Below are positions 11,420 through 23,000 of a stretch of DNA of 64,000 nt, in pieces. A model generated the notes under the pieces. That model worked only from the letters and a program-made list of their open reading frames with translations, searched no databases and was not told where the DNA came from. The position numbers and the translations under genes were made by a program. Location of the stretch: positions 9,761,501 to 9,825,500 of the forward strand of contig NC_135007.1 of assembly GCF_051020985.1 (NCBI RefSeq). The letters run 5' to 3'. The first letter of the stretch is position 1. Each line of letters starts with the position of its first letter. The stretch is from Nomia melanderi (Eukaryota > Arthropoda > Insecta > Hymenoptera > Halictidae).

Positions 11420-13178
11420 GTAAATTTTGAACTTCAATTTTAATTGTCAACTTAAAATCGTGCACATTTATTTTATGAATATATTCTAAGATAAAAATTC
11501 AGTCTTCACCTGTTATGCTTTAATTCCACAAAATGTAAAAAAATTGTACAGGAAAAAAGAATTAGAAAATTATAAGTAGAATAGTGATTTCAAACTGTTC
11601 TTTTACATAATAATGTATAATATAAATATTCCATAAAATGTGTAACTAATTTACGAAACGACGAGATTACTTAATTATGGATAATTTATCGAAACTATGA
11701 AGAATGTTTACGTTTCAATAGAATTTAAGCATCCCAAACATCAATTACCATATCGTTTACGAAGTTTCTTTAATGGAAAGAATCAAAATTCTGAGCACGA
11801 GTATCTACTTCCGTTTCGTCTTGTCCTCCTGATCAAGACCTCTCGTTCGAAATGCATTCAAGCCAAAAGTAAACTACGGTTCGCGGAAAAGATGATGAGA
11901 ATTTTCGGTAAGACATGTAATTTACTTAAACAGGAAAACGTTGTTGTTGGTTATTCTTCTCGATTGCATCTCTGTATTAAGAAATCAAGATTACAATCAG
12001 TCTTCGATACGGTCAATTGTGTTGCATAACAGCATGACGTGAGATGTTTGTTAATCGTCAAATAATGCGTCGATTGCAATGTATCCTAAAATTGACGCAG
12101 TTGTTCACAGTGAATTGGGCGAGGCATTGTCGAGAACGTAACAACAAAATCATTTCCTTTGAAGCCTTCTTTCCTTTTTTATAAGTAAAGATTACCAAAT
12201 GCAATATTATGATGCTTAACGCTAGAGCAGCTGAGTATTTAATACGATTAATATGTAATTCGTATAAAAATTGTAACAATAGATTTTTTCGGTTTCTTCA
12301 TGTATTGATTCATTTCGGATATTTAACGATTTTAAGATATCATTAATTGCGGAATGAGAAAACTGAAGTTTAAAGATTAGTGCAGTTTAAAATAAATGAA
12401 GTGCGCCTTAATCTAATAAATATATTATTGAAAATGACAAGTCTAATTCTGTCAATGTTAAATTCTAACAGTTCACAATGTTCACATAGGATACTTGTAA
12501 ACATAAATACAGCGAAGAAAAGATGAAATAAGTATTATAATTTCACAAATGAATTTTTCCAACGTACGTTTACTTGTGTTTTGATTGTAAAAGACATACT
12601 ATAATTATAATTGGTTTATACAATTATAGCAAAGCTAAACGAACTATGAAATCACAACTATCAAACATCTTATGAAAGGTATAACACTGATTTATACGAC
12701 GAAAAATTGTTCCCTTGTGGTCAGTCCATGAATTCAGTATCGAAAGATAGGTCATTGAATGCCAACAGTGAATATCGTAATGTACTGCACGTTGCAAATC
12801 GTCCAATGTTGCTTAATAATTCCAGTATAGCTGACGTAACGAAGGAGGCCACGGGCGCGACGAACGTTGCAGTCTGTAATGCATGCAAAGACAATTGTAA
12901 AATCGAAGAAAGTAACAATGAAACGGAATCGACGATGAAGTGTAACTGTCAGGGAAATGTTATTGCTATTTTCGTATGGTAACTTTGAATTCGATAAATA
13001 TCAACTATTTCAATACAGTCAATGAATGTCAATGCGATTATTTCTGTAAGCGAAAAAATAGAATTCAAAAAGACAAAAGCTAAATCAACATGAATTCTTT
13101 TATTATAGTTATGGAATTGTCATTATTGGACTGCGATTTTACTGTCCTCTTTTTATATCAAACACTTATTTCCTGTAA
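11278..13178 (+). CDS. Predicted 212-residue membrane protein, unrecognised (4-exon model)
   Basis: I do not recognise this gene. Exons 11278-11419, 11722-11907, 12738-12978 and 13109-13178 join through GT-AG introns whose phases (1, 1, 2) all match, giving 213 codons including the stop. The N-terminal half is basic and soluble (MNCCTSDKIPYQYMDG ... FKHPKHQLPYRLRSFFNG). The third exon is Asn/Ser/Glu-rich with a Cys cluster, CNACKDNCKIEE and MKCNCQ. Across the third junction the sequence becomes NVIAIFVCYGIVIIGL (about 183-198), a good membrane segment split by an intron, followed by a short tail and TAA. An AATAAA lies 68 bases after the stop. Possible 5' noncoding exons end at donor GAGGCTG|GTAAGT (11088) and resume after TTTGCAG at 11240. 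No homology was available, so this rests on frame continuity and splice sites. The acceptor of exon 3 is the weakest point. Confidence 0.42.
11722..11907 (+). CDS. Membrane-protein model exon 2
   Basis: Acceptor GTTTCAATAG, donor ATTTTCG|GTAAGA; phase 1 in and out. It encodes KFKHPKHQLPYRLRSFFNG and a basic KSKLRFAEKMMRIF. Confidence 0.4.
12216..12360 (+). repeat. Dispersed repeat, family D copy 1
   Basis: Starts TTAACGCTAGAGCAGC. The interior GTATAAAAATTGTAACAATA and CGGATATTTAACGATTTTAAG matches the copy near 60.1 kb. It lies in an intron of the membrane-protein model. Confidence 0.55.
12738..12978 (+). CDS. Membrane-protein model exon 3 (Cys cluster, start of membrane segment)
   Basis: Chosen acceptor GAATTCAG (phase-compatible, weak tract), donor CGTATG|GTAACT. 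The open frame continues upstream to 12650, so a different upstream junction is possible. It encodes SKDRSLNANSEYRNVL, ACKDNC, KCNCQ and the hydrophobic NVIAIFV. Confidence 0.42.
13109..13178 (+). CDS. Membrane-protein model exon 4 (rest of membrane segment, stop)
   Basis: Acceptor TTTATTATAG. Phase 2 joins TG|T to give Cys. It encodes YGIVIIGLRFYCPLFISN and ends at TAA; the frame continues the hydrophobic run exactly. Confidence 0.42.
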
Positions 13179-13245
13179 TGATAGCATTCGCATCAACTTT
13201 CCTTTTTCCTGTAGAAATTCGTCCGATATACCATACGAAACGTTA

Positions 13246-13251
13246 AATAAA
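13246..13251 (+). terminator. Candidate poly(A) signal of the membrane-protein gene
   Basis: AATAAA 68 bases after the proposed stop codon. Confidence 0.35.
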
Positions 13252-13849
13252 CGCGTTCCGTTAAATTACGACGTGCACGAGCAAATTTTCGGCGCATAAG
13301 GGCAGCCTTGGGAGCGCACCGAGACTCGTATAATAATAAATGTTTTTCGGGCTGTGCATTTTGTAGTGCGCTGTCTGCGCAGTTCCTCGAATCGGTTTTA
13401 AATAGAGTAGCTACTGATGCGAGGAAACGATAAAATCTGTTTGAAGCTCGCGATAACGAAGGTCTAGGTCTGCGTTTGCTGCCGAAGGAACATGGTTTCC
13501 GTGGGAATCACGGTTGAAACATGTCCGATGGAATTGCCCGGGCATTGTTATTTCGTTTACACAGAATCAACGGTTCCGCTTGACGATCGAGAACGTACAG
13601 GAAGTCGGAGCGCTTCTACCCGCGAGCACGTGTACCACCACTTCGTCGAAACAGTTCGAAAAACTAACTAAATATAGATTACGAGCGGCGCTATTGTTAG
13701 GTTGCCTGCGTTTTCGTGGGCTACGTCTTTCGTTCAATGTTGTCTTCGTAAAATCGTCACGGGGCCAGTCGCGAATTTATGGGATCACGAGGGTACGCCA
13801 TTCACTCGGTATCCAAACCGAAGATCGCGGAACGCGGTCGTTCAAATAT

Positions 13850-13990
13850 ACAGGGTGTCCCATTTATCTCGGCCATCCACAACATTTCTTAATATGTTTG
13901 ACGCATAGAAACATATCAAATAAAATCTGTACAAGAGAACATTGATTTATAAAAGAGTCACATCATGTTTTTATTCATTGAAAACGTCCA
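13850..13990 (+). repeat. Possible transposon end with CAGGGTGTCCCA terminus
   Basis: Starts CAGGGTGTCCCATTTATC, a terminus seen in dispersed insect DNA transposons (family knowledge; subclass not resolved). AT-rich sequence follows, and no second end was identified. Confidence 0.4.
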
Positions 13991-14899
13991 ATTCAAACTT
14001 TTTTATTCCGAATTATAATAATTTCATTATTACAGTCATCAGCGTTCGAAACATATTTATATCAGTACCTTAAACTACAAAATATCAAGAGAAGATAAAA
14101 GTTTCATTATAATCCAAGACATCTCTGCGCGAACACCTATATTCCACGACCCACGGAGGTAATACTCATCGAGCATTGAATATTTTCAAAACACCATCGG
14201 GAGATCGACTCTCACACGGAATTCCATTTCGTTATTTCCACAAAATACTTTTGCAACTCGAACCACTCCAGTTTCTAATAATTCCGAACGTTTAATTTCA
14301 GAATCGTGCGCGTTACCGGAAAAAGATAATAGCCGTGGATTCACCGGAAGACCGCCGAGTTTTCGGAAGTTTGTTCGAACGAAAGCCGAATCGATTTCCT
14401 AGATCGCGGGAAGCGACGCGACGCGACACGGAAACGTGGATCGCGCCGGCGCGAGGCTGCCCGAGCGAAGGCTTCGCCGTTCTCGCGCACGCGGTCTTTC
14501 GAAACGGTATTTTTAGAGAAGTGAGTCGCTGGCCGCAAGCGGCGACGGTAGTCAAGTGTCGTTGTTGACCCGAACGAAACCGAGCCCTGTGAAAACCTGA
14601 CGATTCGGATGACCACCGGCATCCGGTGAGTACCAGCGATTCCGGGACACCGAATGGAACGTCACCGGAAACGTCACTGGACATCACCCGCGTCACCTGT
14701 ACTTACCGATCGCACTCTTCTTCTCGCGACACCCGTCGATCCTCGTGTTACCTATTCCCCGTGACACCGTACTGATGGTTACACGATTCGACGTCGTGAC
14801 GAATTATTCCGTCCTCTGCGGAGAAACACACGGTTATCTGGCTGCTCATATGGAACTAAATTTGGACCGCGGGCTCAAGTGCTCGGTACACCTATTTAT

Positions 14900-15400
14900 G
14901 ATGTATTTATGGCATCAGGCTGGTTTGTTTCGCTTGGTGAACCGTCGCTGAAGCCTTATCCGCTCGCTGCTGACTTTGAACGTTTGATTTTGGTAAACTG
15001 GCTGACGACGTGCCTCGATGATCTTCTTCTTGTAAACTTTGTACCGCGGCTGCAGTAGTTGCTAGCTGTGCGGACAGCTCCATTACTAAGCGTGGATTAA
15101 TGACTCTAGTTGTAAATTGTCTAGTTATGTGTTTCTTGGCTGCGCTAATGTAGAGCTGCAAGTGGATAACTTGTAATCTGTTTGATGTATAAAAGTAATT
15201 GAATGTTGTAGTAGTTTGTTCTCCTAGAATGTTACTTAGCGGAGAGTAATTGAAACTGCGGATGGTAGTTAGAGATTGAACGCGAGTGTCTGGATTCGTA
15301 GATTTATTGTTGTCCATTGCCCGAGTGAATTTATATAACGCTGAAAGGCCTGCCGAGCGCATTCGCTTCCACGGGTTCTTTGTTTTCGTACGGTTGAGCT
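14900..15400 (-). mobile_element. Possible remnant of a retroelement 5' end
   Basis: On the minus strand a TATATAAATTC box (about 15340) precedes a leader with AACAATAAATC, then an open frame ending at 14907. The part from MELSAQLATTAAAVQSLQEE onward looks like the start of a gag-type coiled coil. No enzyme domain and no second terminal repeat were found, so this is tentative. Confidence 0.25.
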
Positions 15401-16882
15401 TGAAACGCACACAGCCGTTTTCGATCGTAGATCGAGTTATATTTAAGCATATTTACATCGGGTCCGCGTGCTGCACGCAGAGACGCCGCGGCACAGGAGT
15501 CATAAAGCTTCTTCGAGGATTCTTGCCACAAAGGAGCGTTTTTTTATCTTTGAGAGAAGCGGGGAAGGCCTTGAATATCGAATGAAAAGACAGGCGACGA
15601 TTCTGCGCTAGGAAGATTCGTGGAAAGAATTTTCGATCAAGATCGTAACGTCGCGTTTTCTTCGGGCTGGCGATCTCTGGTTCTTTCGTCTTTGCGCTCT
15701 TCTCCCGAGAAGTACGGTAGATTTTAAAATAAAGGATCTAGATCGATCTATCTTCTAAAAATATAAGCTGACCTGGTCAGACTTTTTTCCTCCGTGCCAA
15801 TTCTCTGAGCCTCTCTCTTTCTCTGTTAGAAGATCATCGAAACTAATCGCAACATCTTAGATCAGCGGGAATCAATTTATAGACCCATTTATCCTGGCGC
15901 TTGTTCTATTGCGGAGTGCGCTATCAAAGGAATAATGGGTTTCCGAAGATGTGGGAATGAATTTCACAATTTAAAGAAATAAAAGGTTCGTGATGGTATT
16001 ACGGTGTAAAGAAGAAAATGCAGATCAGCTTTTACGAAGATTCTATTTTTGTCTGTATCTCTGATTAGATGGCAAAATGTCGTATGCCCTATGTTTTACA
16101 AGATTGAGATATTTCATCCTTTATGGATGTCTAGATGAAACATTTATTTAACGTATAACATAGTTTGTGTGATGATTAATAAAGAAGTTGTTCTTTTATA
16201 ATAAATAATGGTCTGTTACAGATTAATATAAATTACACTTTATCAACGAATAACTTAGTCCAATAAAAAATGTATGTCTGGTGTTTAGACTACTGTACAT
16301 CAATTTTAGGTAATTCTCTGTTGGACGTTTTAATATAGTTATAAATTCTCACGCTTCAAGAACTTGGCGTTAATTTCGATGCAAGTAACTGTTTTATAAA
16401 CGGAGCATGAGAATTCAGGTTGTTCTACTTGCAAACATATAATCCTACGAATATTCTCTACTAAAAATCAATAATAGAATATACAATATACAATCTAAAA
16501 AAATTCACAAATCTAGATCGAAAAACTAATAGAAATTAAAAGTAACATGCGTGACTAGTTACTCGCACATTTATAATAACTTCCGTAAGATTAAAGAACA
16601 CAATCGTACATTCAGAGATTCAAATGCACTGAATCTGTATCCATCCTGAACATTCACAGAACCAAAAGTATGCTGTCAACAAATGGCCAGAAGACAAAGA
16701 ATTCCTATTGAGCGTAGGAGTTTTATGTCTCTCTGCAAAGTTCTCGGGAAACCATTTATTCATTTCACCGTTGGAATTTTTCAGACACTTCAACTGCTCG
16801 CTGTAAGAGAGGACTACCGAATCGCACGGAAACCACGAATCCTACGAGAGGAAATTAGCGATTTAAGTAGAATAAGTACAGA

Positions 16883-17062
16883 ATGGGTGCGGCTGGCAGT
16901 AGTAGCGGTGCACCTCCTCCGGCGACGCCATTGGGATCGCAGAGCGGAGAAACATTTATCTACGGGACAGAGGAATCCTGCTGTCCGGAGTACACGAACG
17001 AAAATATACGACAAAGGACGAAGACCAGCGCGTTCGACGTGGGTGAAGAACCTCGATCGCAG
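16883..17062 (+). CDS. Coiled-coil gene exon 1 (myristoylation-type N-terminus)
   Basis: Sixty codons, donor TCGCAG|GTTAAA. It begins MGAAGSSSGAPPPATPLGSQ and continues with SGETFIYGTEESCCPEY. Gly2 and Ser6 satisfy the N-myristoyl transferase consensus, and the two adjacent Cys could be lipidated (inference). The start is less certain than the downstream exons. Confidence 0.65.
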
Positions 17063-20000
17063 GTTAAATTTAAAACGAATATATTTATTGGTCTTGAGAA
17101 CGTCCCAAACTGCCAGCTAGAAGCCGGAGAACGTTTTACGCGGTGTATACGGGGTGTAAATAAACTATAGACGCGAACTTTAAAGCTCCATGATGTTTTA
17201 TGGAGAAAAGGAAGTAGCCTTGAGAATTATTTGTGCGGAAACTAGGTGTTACAGGCTTATCGATAGTATTGATTTATGTCAGATTATTGAAACGATTACT
17301 TTAATCATTGTAGTTTCTATTTTCACTATAGGATTCTTTTTATGAGAAAGGTATATAGGTGCAATGTTCTTCGTTCTATTGGGAATGATGAAAGATGCTG
17401 TTCATTTAAGAAATTAAAGGATGAAGTAAGTTTAGAGTCAAACGATTGTAGCTTCTTTCATTTTTCGTGAAAATATTGCTAATATTAATGGAGATTAAGG
17501 AACGAGTTTGTAGGCAGAAGAATTATTTGGAGACGGAGGCAAACTGTTTTTGATTACTTTTTCGCATTTAGTTTTCTTTTGGAATTATCACGGTTTGTTG
17601 AAAGGAGTATTTTTTTTCAAGGAGCTTTTCAAGAGGTAGGAAAATGTTTTTAGGGTCCCAGTCCTTACGCGACATTGAGGGGTGAAGAATGGTGGGATCA
17701 GAGACCATCGGCACCGAGTGTGTCGAACTTACGACCTCGTCGCCGCGAGACTCTGGTGAGTGTTTCTATATCCATAAAAGTGATAGAACAATTTTCAGGA
17801 ACCGTGTCCTGGAATGATTTTAACACGATATTGCTATGTCTTTATTGTAACAGCATTTAAAACAGAAAGTCTATCTCTTGGATTGTATAAAAAAAGATTC
17901 ACTAAACGTATCAATTTCGCACTTCGTACATTTATTAATGCGCATTTGAAGAGCGCCCAATATCTTTCTAAACGGAATTAAATTTAATCCGAAGTTACCT
18001 ATAAATAATCAACTATAGTTGCCCAGAAATAAAAGAATAGTAGAAAATACTAATACGGAAAATGTTCAAAAATAAAAAACAATACAAATTAAAATAAAAG
18101 AAAATACAAAAAGAACAAAATGTTCTAAAAACAGAAAACGATAAAAATCGAACTAAAAGGGAATACCAAGATACAAAGGAATGGCAACATTTGAGTAAAC
18201 AGTTTTCGATCTCAGCAAGCAGTGGCTTTCGTTTCTTGGCTATCTTAAATGTATTTCCGACGATCGGTAATATCCATCCAAAATCGTTTGGTATCTTAAT
18301 GGAAGCACGAGCGCGTTTCCGTGTAGGGCGTCTAATTTTGAATCGGAATGATCGGAAGGATTATGAAAATATCGGAGGCTTTTGTTGGGATACGGTGGTC
18401 AACGCGCAGATGCCGGGGCGCGAAATTTTCCAAGCGAAACGTGTTCTTTTGTCCCGCGGCGGAAAAGCTGGCCGGATTCCAAATATCTCCTCCGACTGTT
18501 CGTGATTTCGGGAGAACACGCTGAGTCACGATCACGAAGAGGAGAGTTCGCAGGCACCCGATCGCGATCACGTGCCCCCGTGTCTTGAGTTCCTTCAGTG
18601 AACGCGGTACGCGTTGTGCCAGATCGTTCGCGTGAATCGCCCGACGTGGACCGAAACCACGGCTGATCGATCGTTGGATCGACGAAATACTTTGTTAGAG
18701 TTGCGTGGATGGATTCCAGTTCTTCGGTTCGTTTCGAGATCTTAATTAGTTCTGGAATTGAACGAACACTGCGAGGACTTCCGAAAATTTGGTGGAATTT
18801 AAAGGATTTTTCAGTGTAAGTGAGTTTCTGCTTGTTTCCCGTTAGTCGAGGTTAATGTTCGAGTATTCTTCTGTGATTTTTTCTTCAAAGCGGTTGGAGG
18901 AGATTTACTTTATTTCTATGGCGTTCAATGTTACATTTGGGTAATAGTAGAGCAAACTTTGAAGCTAGAATACATTTTTCATTTCATATATTTTAGGTAC
19001 ATTATAAACTGCATACATATTTCACGCGTATGCGATTGATACAAAAATAGAGAAACAAATAAAATAACAAAGAAACAAAATGGTAGGTCGAAATCAGCGA
19101 TAATCAAATCTGCATTAATACTCGCATCCTAATTACATGAATGTACGGAGTTCCGAAAGATTTGATTACTAAAATATAATTCACTTGTATCATTCTCCAA
19201 AAGTGAATTGACAAATTTCCATTCGCAAAGTCACACGATTACTATCGCGCACCAACTGTCATTCGACTATATCTATTTACCCACTATTATTACACTACAA
19301 ACATCGCCGTGCCGATTGGAGCGAAAGAAGTAGCATAGATCGTCGATCATCCGGTCAATTCGATCAGCATGTCTGAAATTGGTCCACTTATTTATATTAC
19401 AGTTGACGTACGCGCAGATGACAGGTTGGCAGACGGCCGAGGGGCACGGCCCTTCGTTCTTGCAGCATCACCAAGAAGCCATGGAGCTTTCGAGAGTGAT
19501 TTCGCAGCTCGCGGTGGCTAATCAGCAGTTGGCGTCTGCTCACACGACTACACTGTCCCATTTGGAAGAATTGTACAAGCAGTTGAGGAACGAACGGGAA
19601 TCGAAGAGGCGAGAAGGCTCGCCGATCGCGTCGAACGAAGCTGCGAAGAAAAGACTGACGACGGACCACGTAGAAATCGATGACGAAGGGCGACAGAGGC
19701 TAGAGTTGAGGATCGACAGGCTGGAGAACCTGTTGAAGGACAATTGGAACGATTACCAGGATCGGCAGAGAAATCTTCAGCAGGAGGAAGACAGAAACCA
19801 TCGATCTAGGATAGACAGGCTCGAGCTGACTCCGAAAGCTCCAGGACTCGAGGATGAAGATGGGCGAACAACAAGTGTTTGTTCATCGAAAAATCGGGAC
19901 TTACAGATGGATCAACAGACGAACGACGACGGTGTCGTTCGAAATAGGGTTACAAATAGCATTGACGTACCTGAACACGAGTTAGCAAGTCAGTCAACGG

Positions 20001-23000
20001 TAGACGCGGTAGATGACAAGTATCAGACGAGGTCTGTTCATAGAATACGTAGCGATGAAGAGACGAGCGATTCGAGGTCCACCGACGAGACGGATCGCTC
20101 GACGGCGAACTTGCATTTAGAGAAGCCCGAGAGTGAAGGAACCAACGAGAAGGATGAAGAACGATCGGGACTCTGGAAGGTGAATAAACTGGTGGAGGAA
20201 ATCGTGAGGTTAAAGGCTGAACGATTAGAGTATCGGTGTACCAGCGAAAGACTCGCGAGTGAGTTGGATGAGCAGAAGGAGCTTGTGAAGAAGTTGACGG
20301 AGAATTATGAGGTGCGTTTTGGAGCAGGATGAAGTGTCTTTGGAACGAAGATATTTTAAGAGTGTATTCTACTGTCGCAATCAGTGTAGTGATAGAAAAA
20401 TTGCTGTCTGTTACATTAGAAATTGTGAAGATTCTAGGAAACCACTTGAAACGACTGTCTTCGGGAATGATCTTATTTAGGGAAAATATTTATTTGAGGA
20501 AAAGTGTGTTGCATTTACTATATTTAAAACCCATAGATGAAGGATTTATGGATTCTTGTTTACTTGATGTTTTTTTTAAATACTCTAATCAATGTATGTT
20601 CGTGAAATTTGATTCTTAATCGTATAGCATGTGCACATAATTCTCTGTTAAATTGTATTCTATACGAGAAGTAATGTGTTGATTAATGTTTATTAAAGTT
20701 ATTATTTTACTTTTGATTAAAAAAGATCTGTAAACGCAAAGGCAGATTTAGGCGTAGGTATTAGATAGATGTAGCTAGGTATTTGATAGTTTACGTGATC
20801 GTACATTTTGTACAATGTGAAAAATTGTTCGCAGACATCGAAGACGCGATATGAGGAAATGGAGTCCAGCTTACGGGAACGCGGTGAAGAATACGAGAGG
20901 CTCATGGCGAAATTCGACTTCGCCACGAAAGAAACAGAGAGGTTGTTGAAGGAGATCGACACGTACAACGCAGAAAAAGACACTGCCGAAGCTAGGATCT
21001 CTAGCCTGGAGGAAGATTTACAGAAGTCGTTGATAGAGAAAGAGCAAATTAAAAGCATCGAGAGCCAGAAGACGTCGAAATTAAAGGCGCAGCTGTCCGA
21101 GGAGGTATCGGACAAAAAGAAGCAGATAAAAGCTCTCGAAGACGCTTTGGATGAGATTCAAAGACTGAAGGAGACTATCAAGACTGAGAAGAAGAGTGAC
21201 GACGACGGCGCTTCAAAAGAAGATATAGGTATCGTTTATTTATACATGTGCCTTCCATGAGAATTTTTCTAAAATTCAATTTCGTTGATTGTAAGATCGA
21301 CAAGTGAAAACTTAGAGGATCTGCATAAGATATTTATCATATAATTATTAAATTCGGTTTTAGAATTGTAAAATGTATAATACAATTACCAATATCTGTT
21401 TCATTATATTTTATAAAGTACATACTTCGTTTTTAATAAAACGATTAATTATGATATTTGTAAGCTTCATATACAAATAATTATTTACCAATTAGTATAT
21501 GAAAAGACTGTGGAATAAATTTATATTTTATATATAATGGACTGCGAAACTTAAGCAGGATAGGAAACTAGCCGGGATGATCATTTAATTTTGCAGACCC
21601 AATCGATTCGATAGACGATCCGCAAGAAAGTCCTCCAGCCGATCGCACGACAAATATTGAAGAATTCAAGAAAGAGTTGACTTTGAAGCGAGAAGCCAGG
21701 CAGCGAGCGATAGCAGCCGTTTCGTCGGAAATGGAGCGGCTCAGACGCGAATTGGACGCGGAGAAAGAAGCTCATTCCGAGACGTCAAGGGTTTTAGATC
21801 TCCTGAGGTCTGCACAGAACGATTCGCAGGGCCAGGTGCAAGCTAGAGAGGCTGACGGGAGCATCAGGAGATCTAGGTACAAAGATCCGAAGCCGGATGA
21901 ACATGAATTGGCAATGAAACGCATGGAGGCTCAACGATTGACGAGTATATTGAAGGTAAAGTGGTATCAACAATTTTGAAAAAATACGTTTTAATACATG
22001 AAAATTTAACTGTTTCGTTTTATATCGTATTGGTATTTTTAACGACATGTGTAGACAATTTATTCTCTAAAAAGATTAGAATTAAGTTGAAACGGTTAAA
22101 TATATTCGACTATGCTAAATGTGCTTTTAAAATAAAAAAGTTGATCGAAAAAGCATGATAATTCATCGTTGAATAATCAGTGATCTCACGAGAACTGATT
22201 CATGAAAATAATTTTAAAACTTTCCGCAAGAGCGGACATAGTTATTTTTGTAAAAATAAAATTTCGCATTCACCCGTGAAAAAAATACAATGATTCGATA
22301 CTGGGTATACGTAATAGATAAAAATATATTCTCTTTCATCCGATCTTCGAAACGTTTCATAGAATGAAGCTTTCATTTTACTCAACTCCTATTTATTGGA
22401 ATGTTTGTCACTTACACACTTTGCAGTCGATCAAATTTAGTAAACAAATTCGTTATTAATAATTAATTTATCAATAATATACTGAGTTTAATTAATTTAC
22501 CTTAATTATCCCAAAACGAGGACGGTAAAATTAACGTAAATCGATTCGAGGTTATTATATATTCATTATATGCAGCTAACTCGAAGCTGAATCAATTATG
22601 CCCATATACATACAGTAAATTGATCAGCAATGAAATTTATAATTACTAAACAATTCATTACCAAATTTGTGTGAAATAGATCAAAGCGTTCCAGCTGTAA
22701 TTACCTTCAACTATTACCAGCATTCTAATTATCCTTAAAATTTGCTTTCCAAACTCTAGGTCTCCGACGAGCTGCGGAACGACATTCGTTTCCAGATCGA
22801 GAAAGTGGACGACTTGCGTTATCACCTGGAAACTGATCCCGATCAGCATCGTTGCCGCATCCGTTTCTTGACAGACGTTACGAATAAGACACGAGAAGCT
22901 CTTCAATCCCGAGAAAGTCGTGCCAACGAGCTGAAAGACCATCTCGCGCAGATTCTGGTCCGATTAGGGGACAGAAGTTTCTTAGACCTGAAGGATGACG

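Larger units (their letters stand above)
13252..16882. other. Intergenic or leader-intron DNA before the coiled-coil gene
   Basis: Contains GC-rich patches at 13.3-13.85 and 14.3-14.8 kb, the CAGGGTGTCCCA element and the possible retroelement remnant. No supported coding exon. Noncoding first exons of the coiled-coil gene could lie here. Confidence 0.5.
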
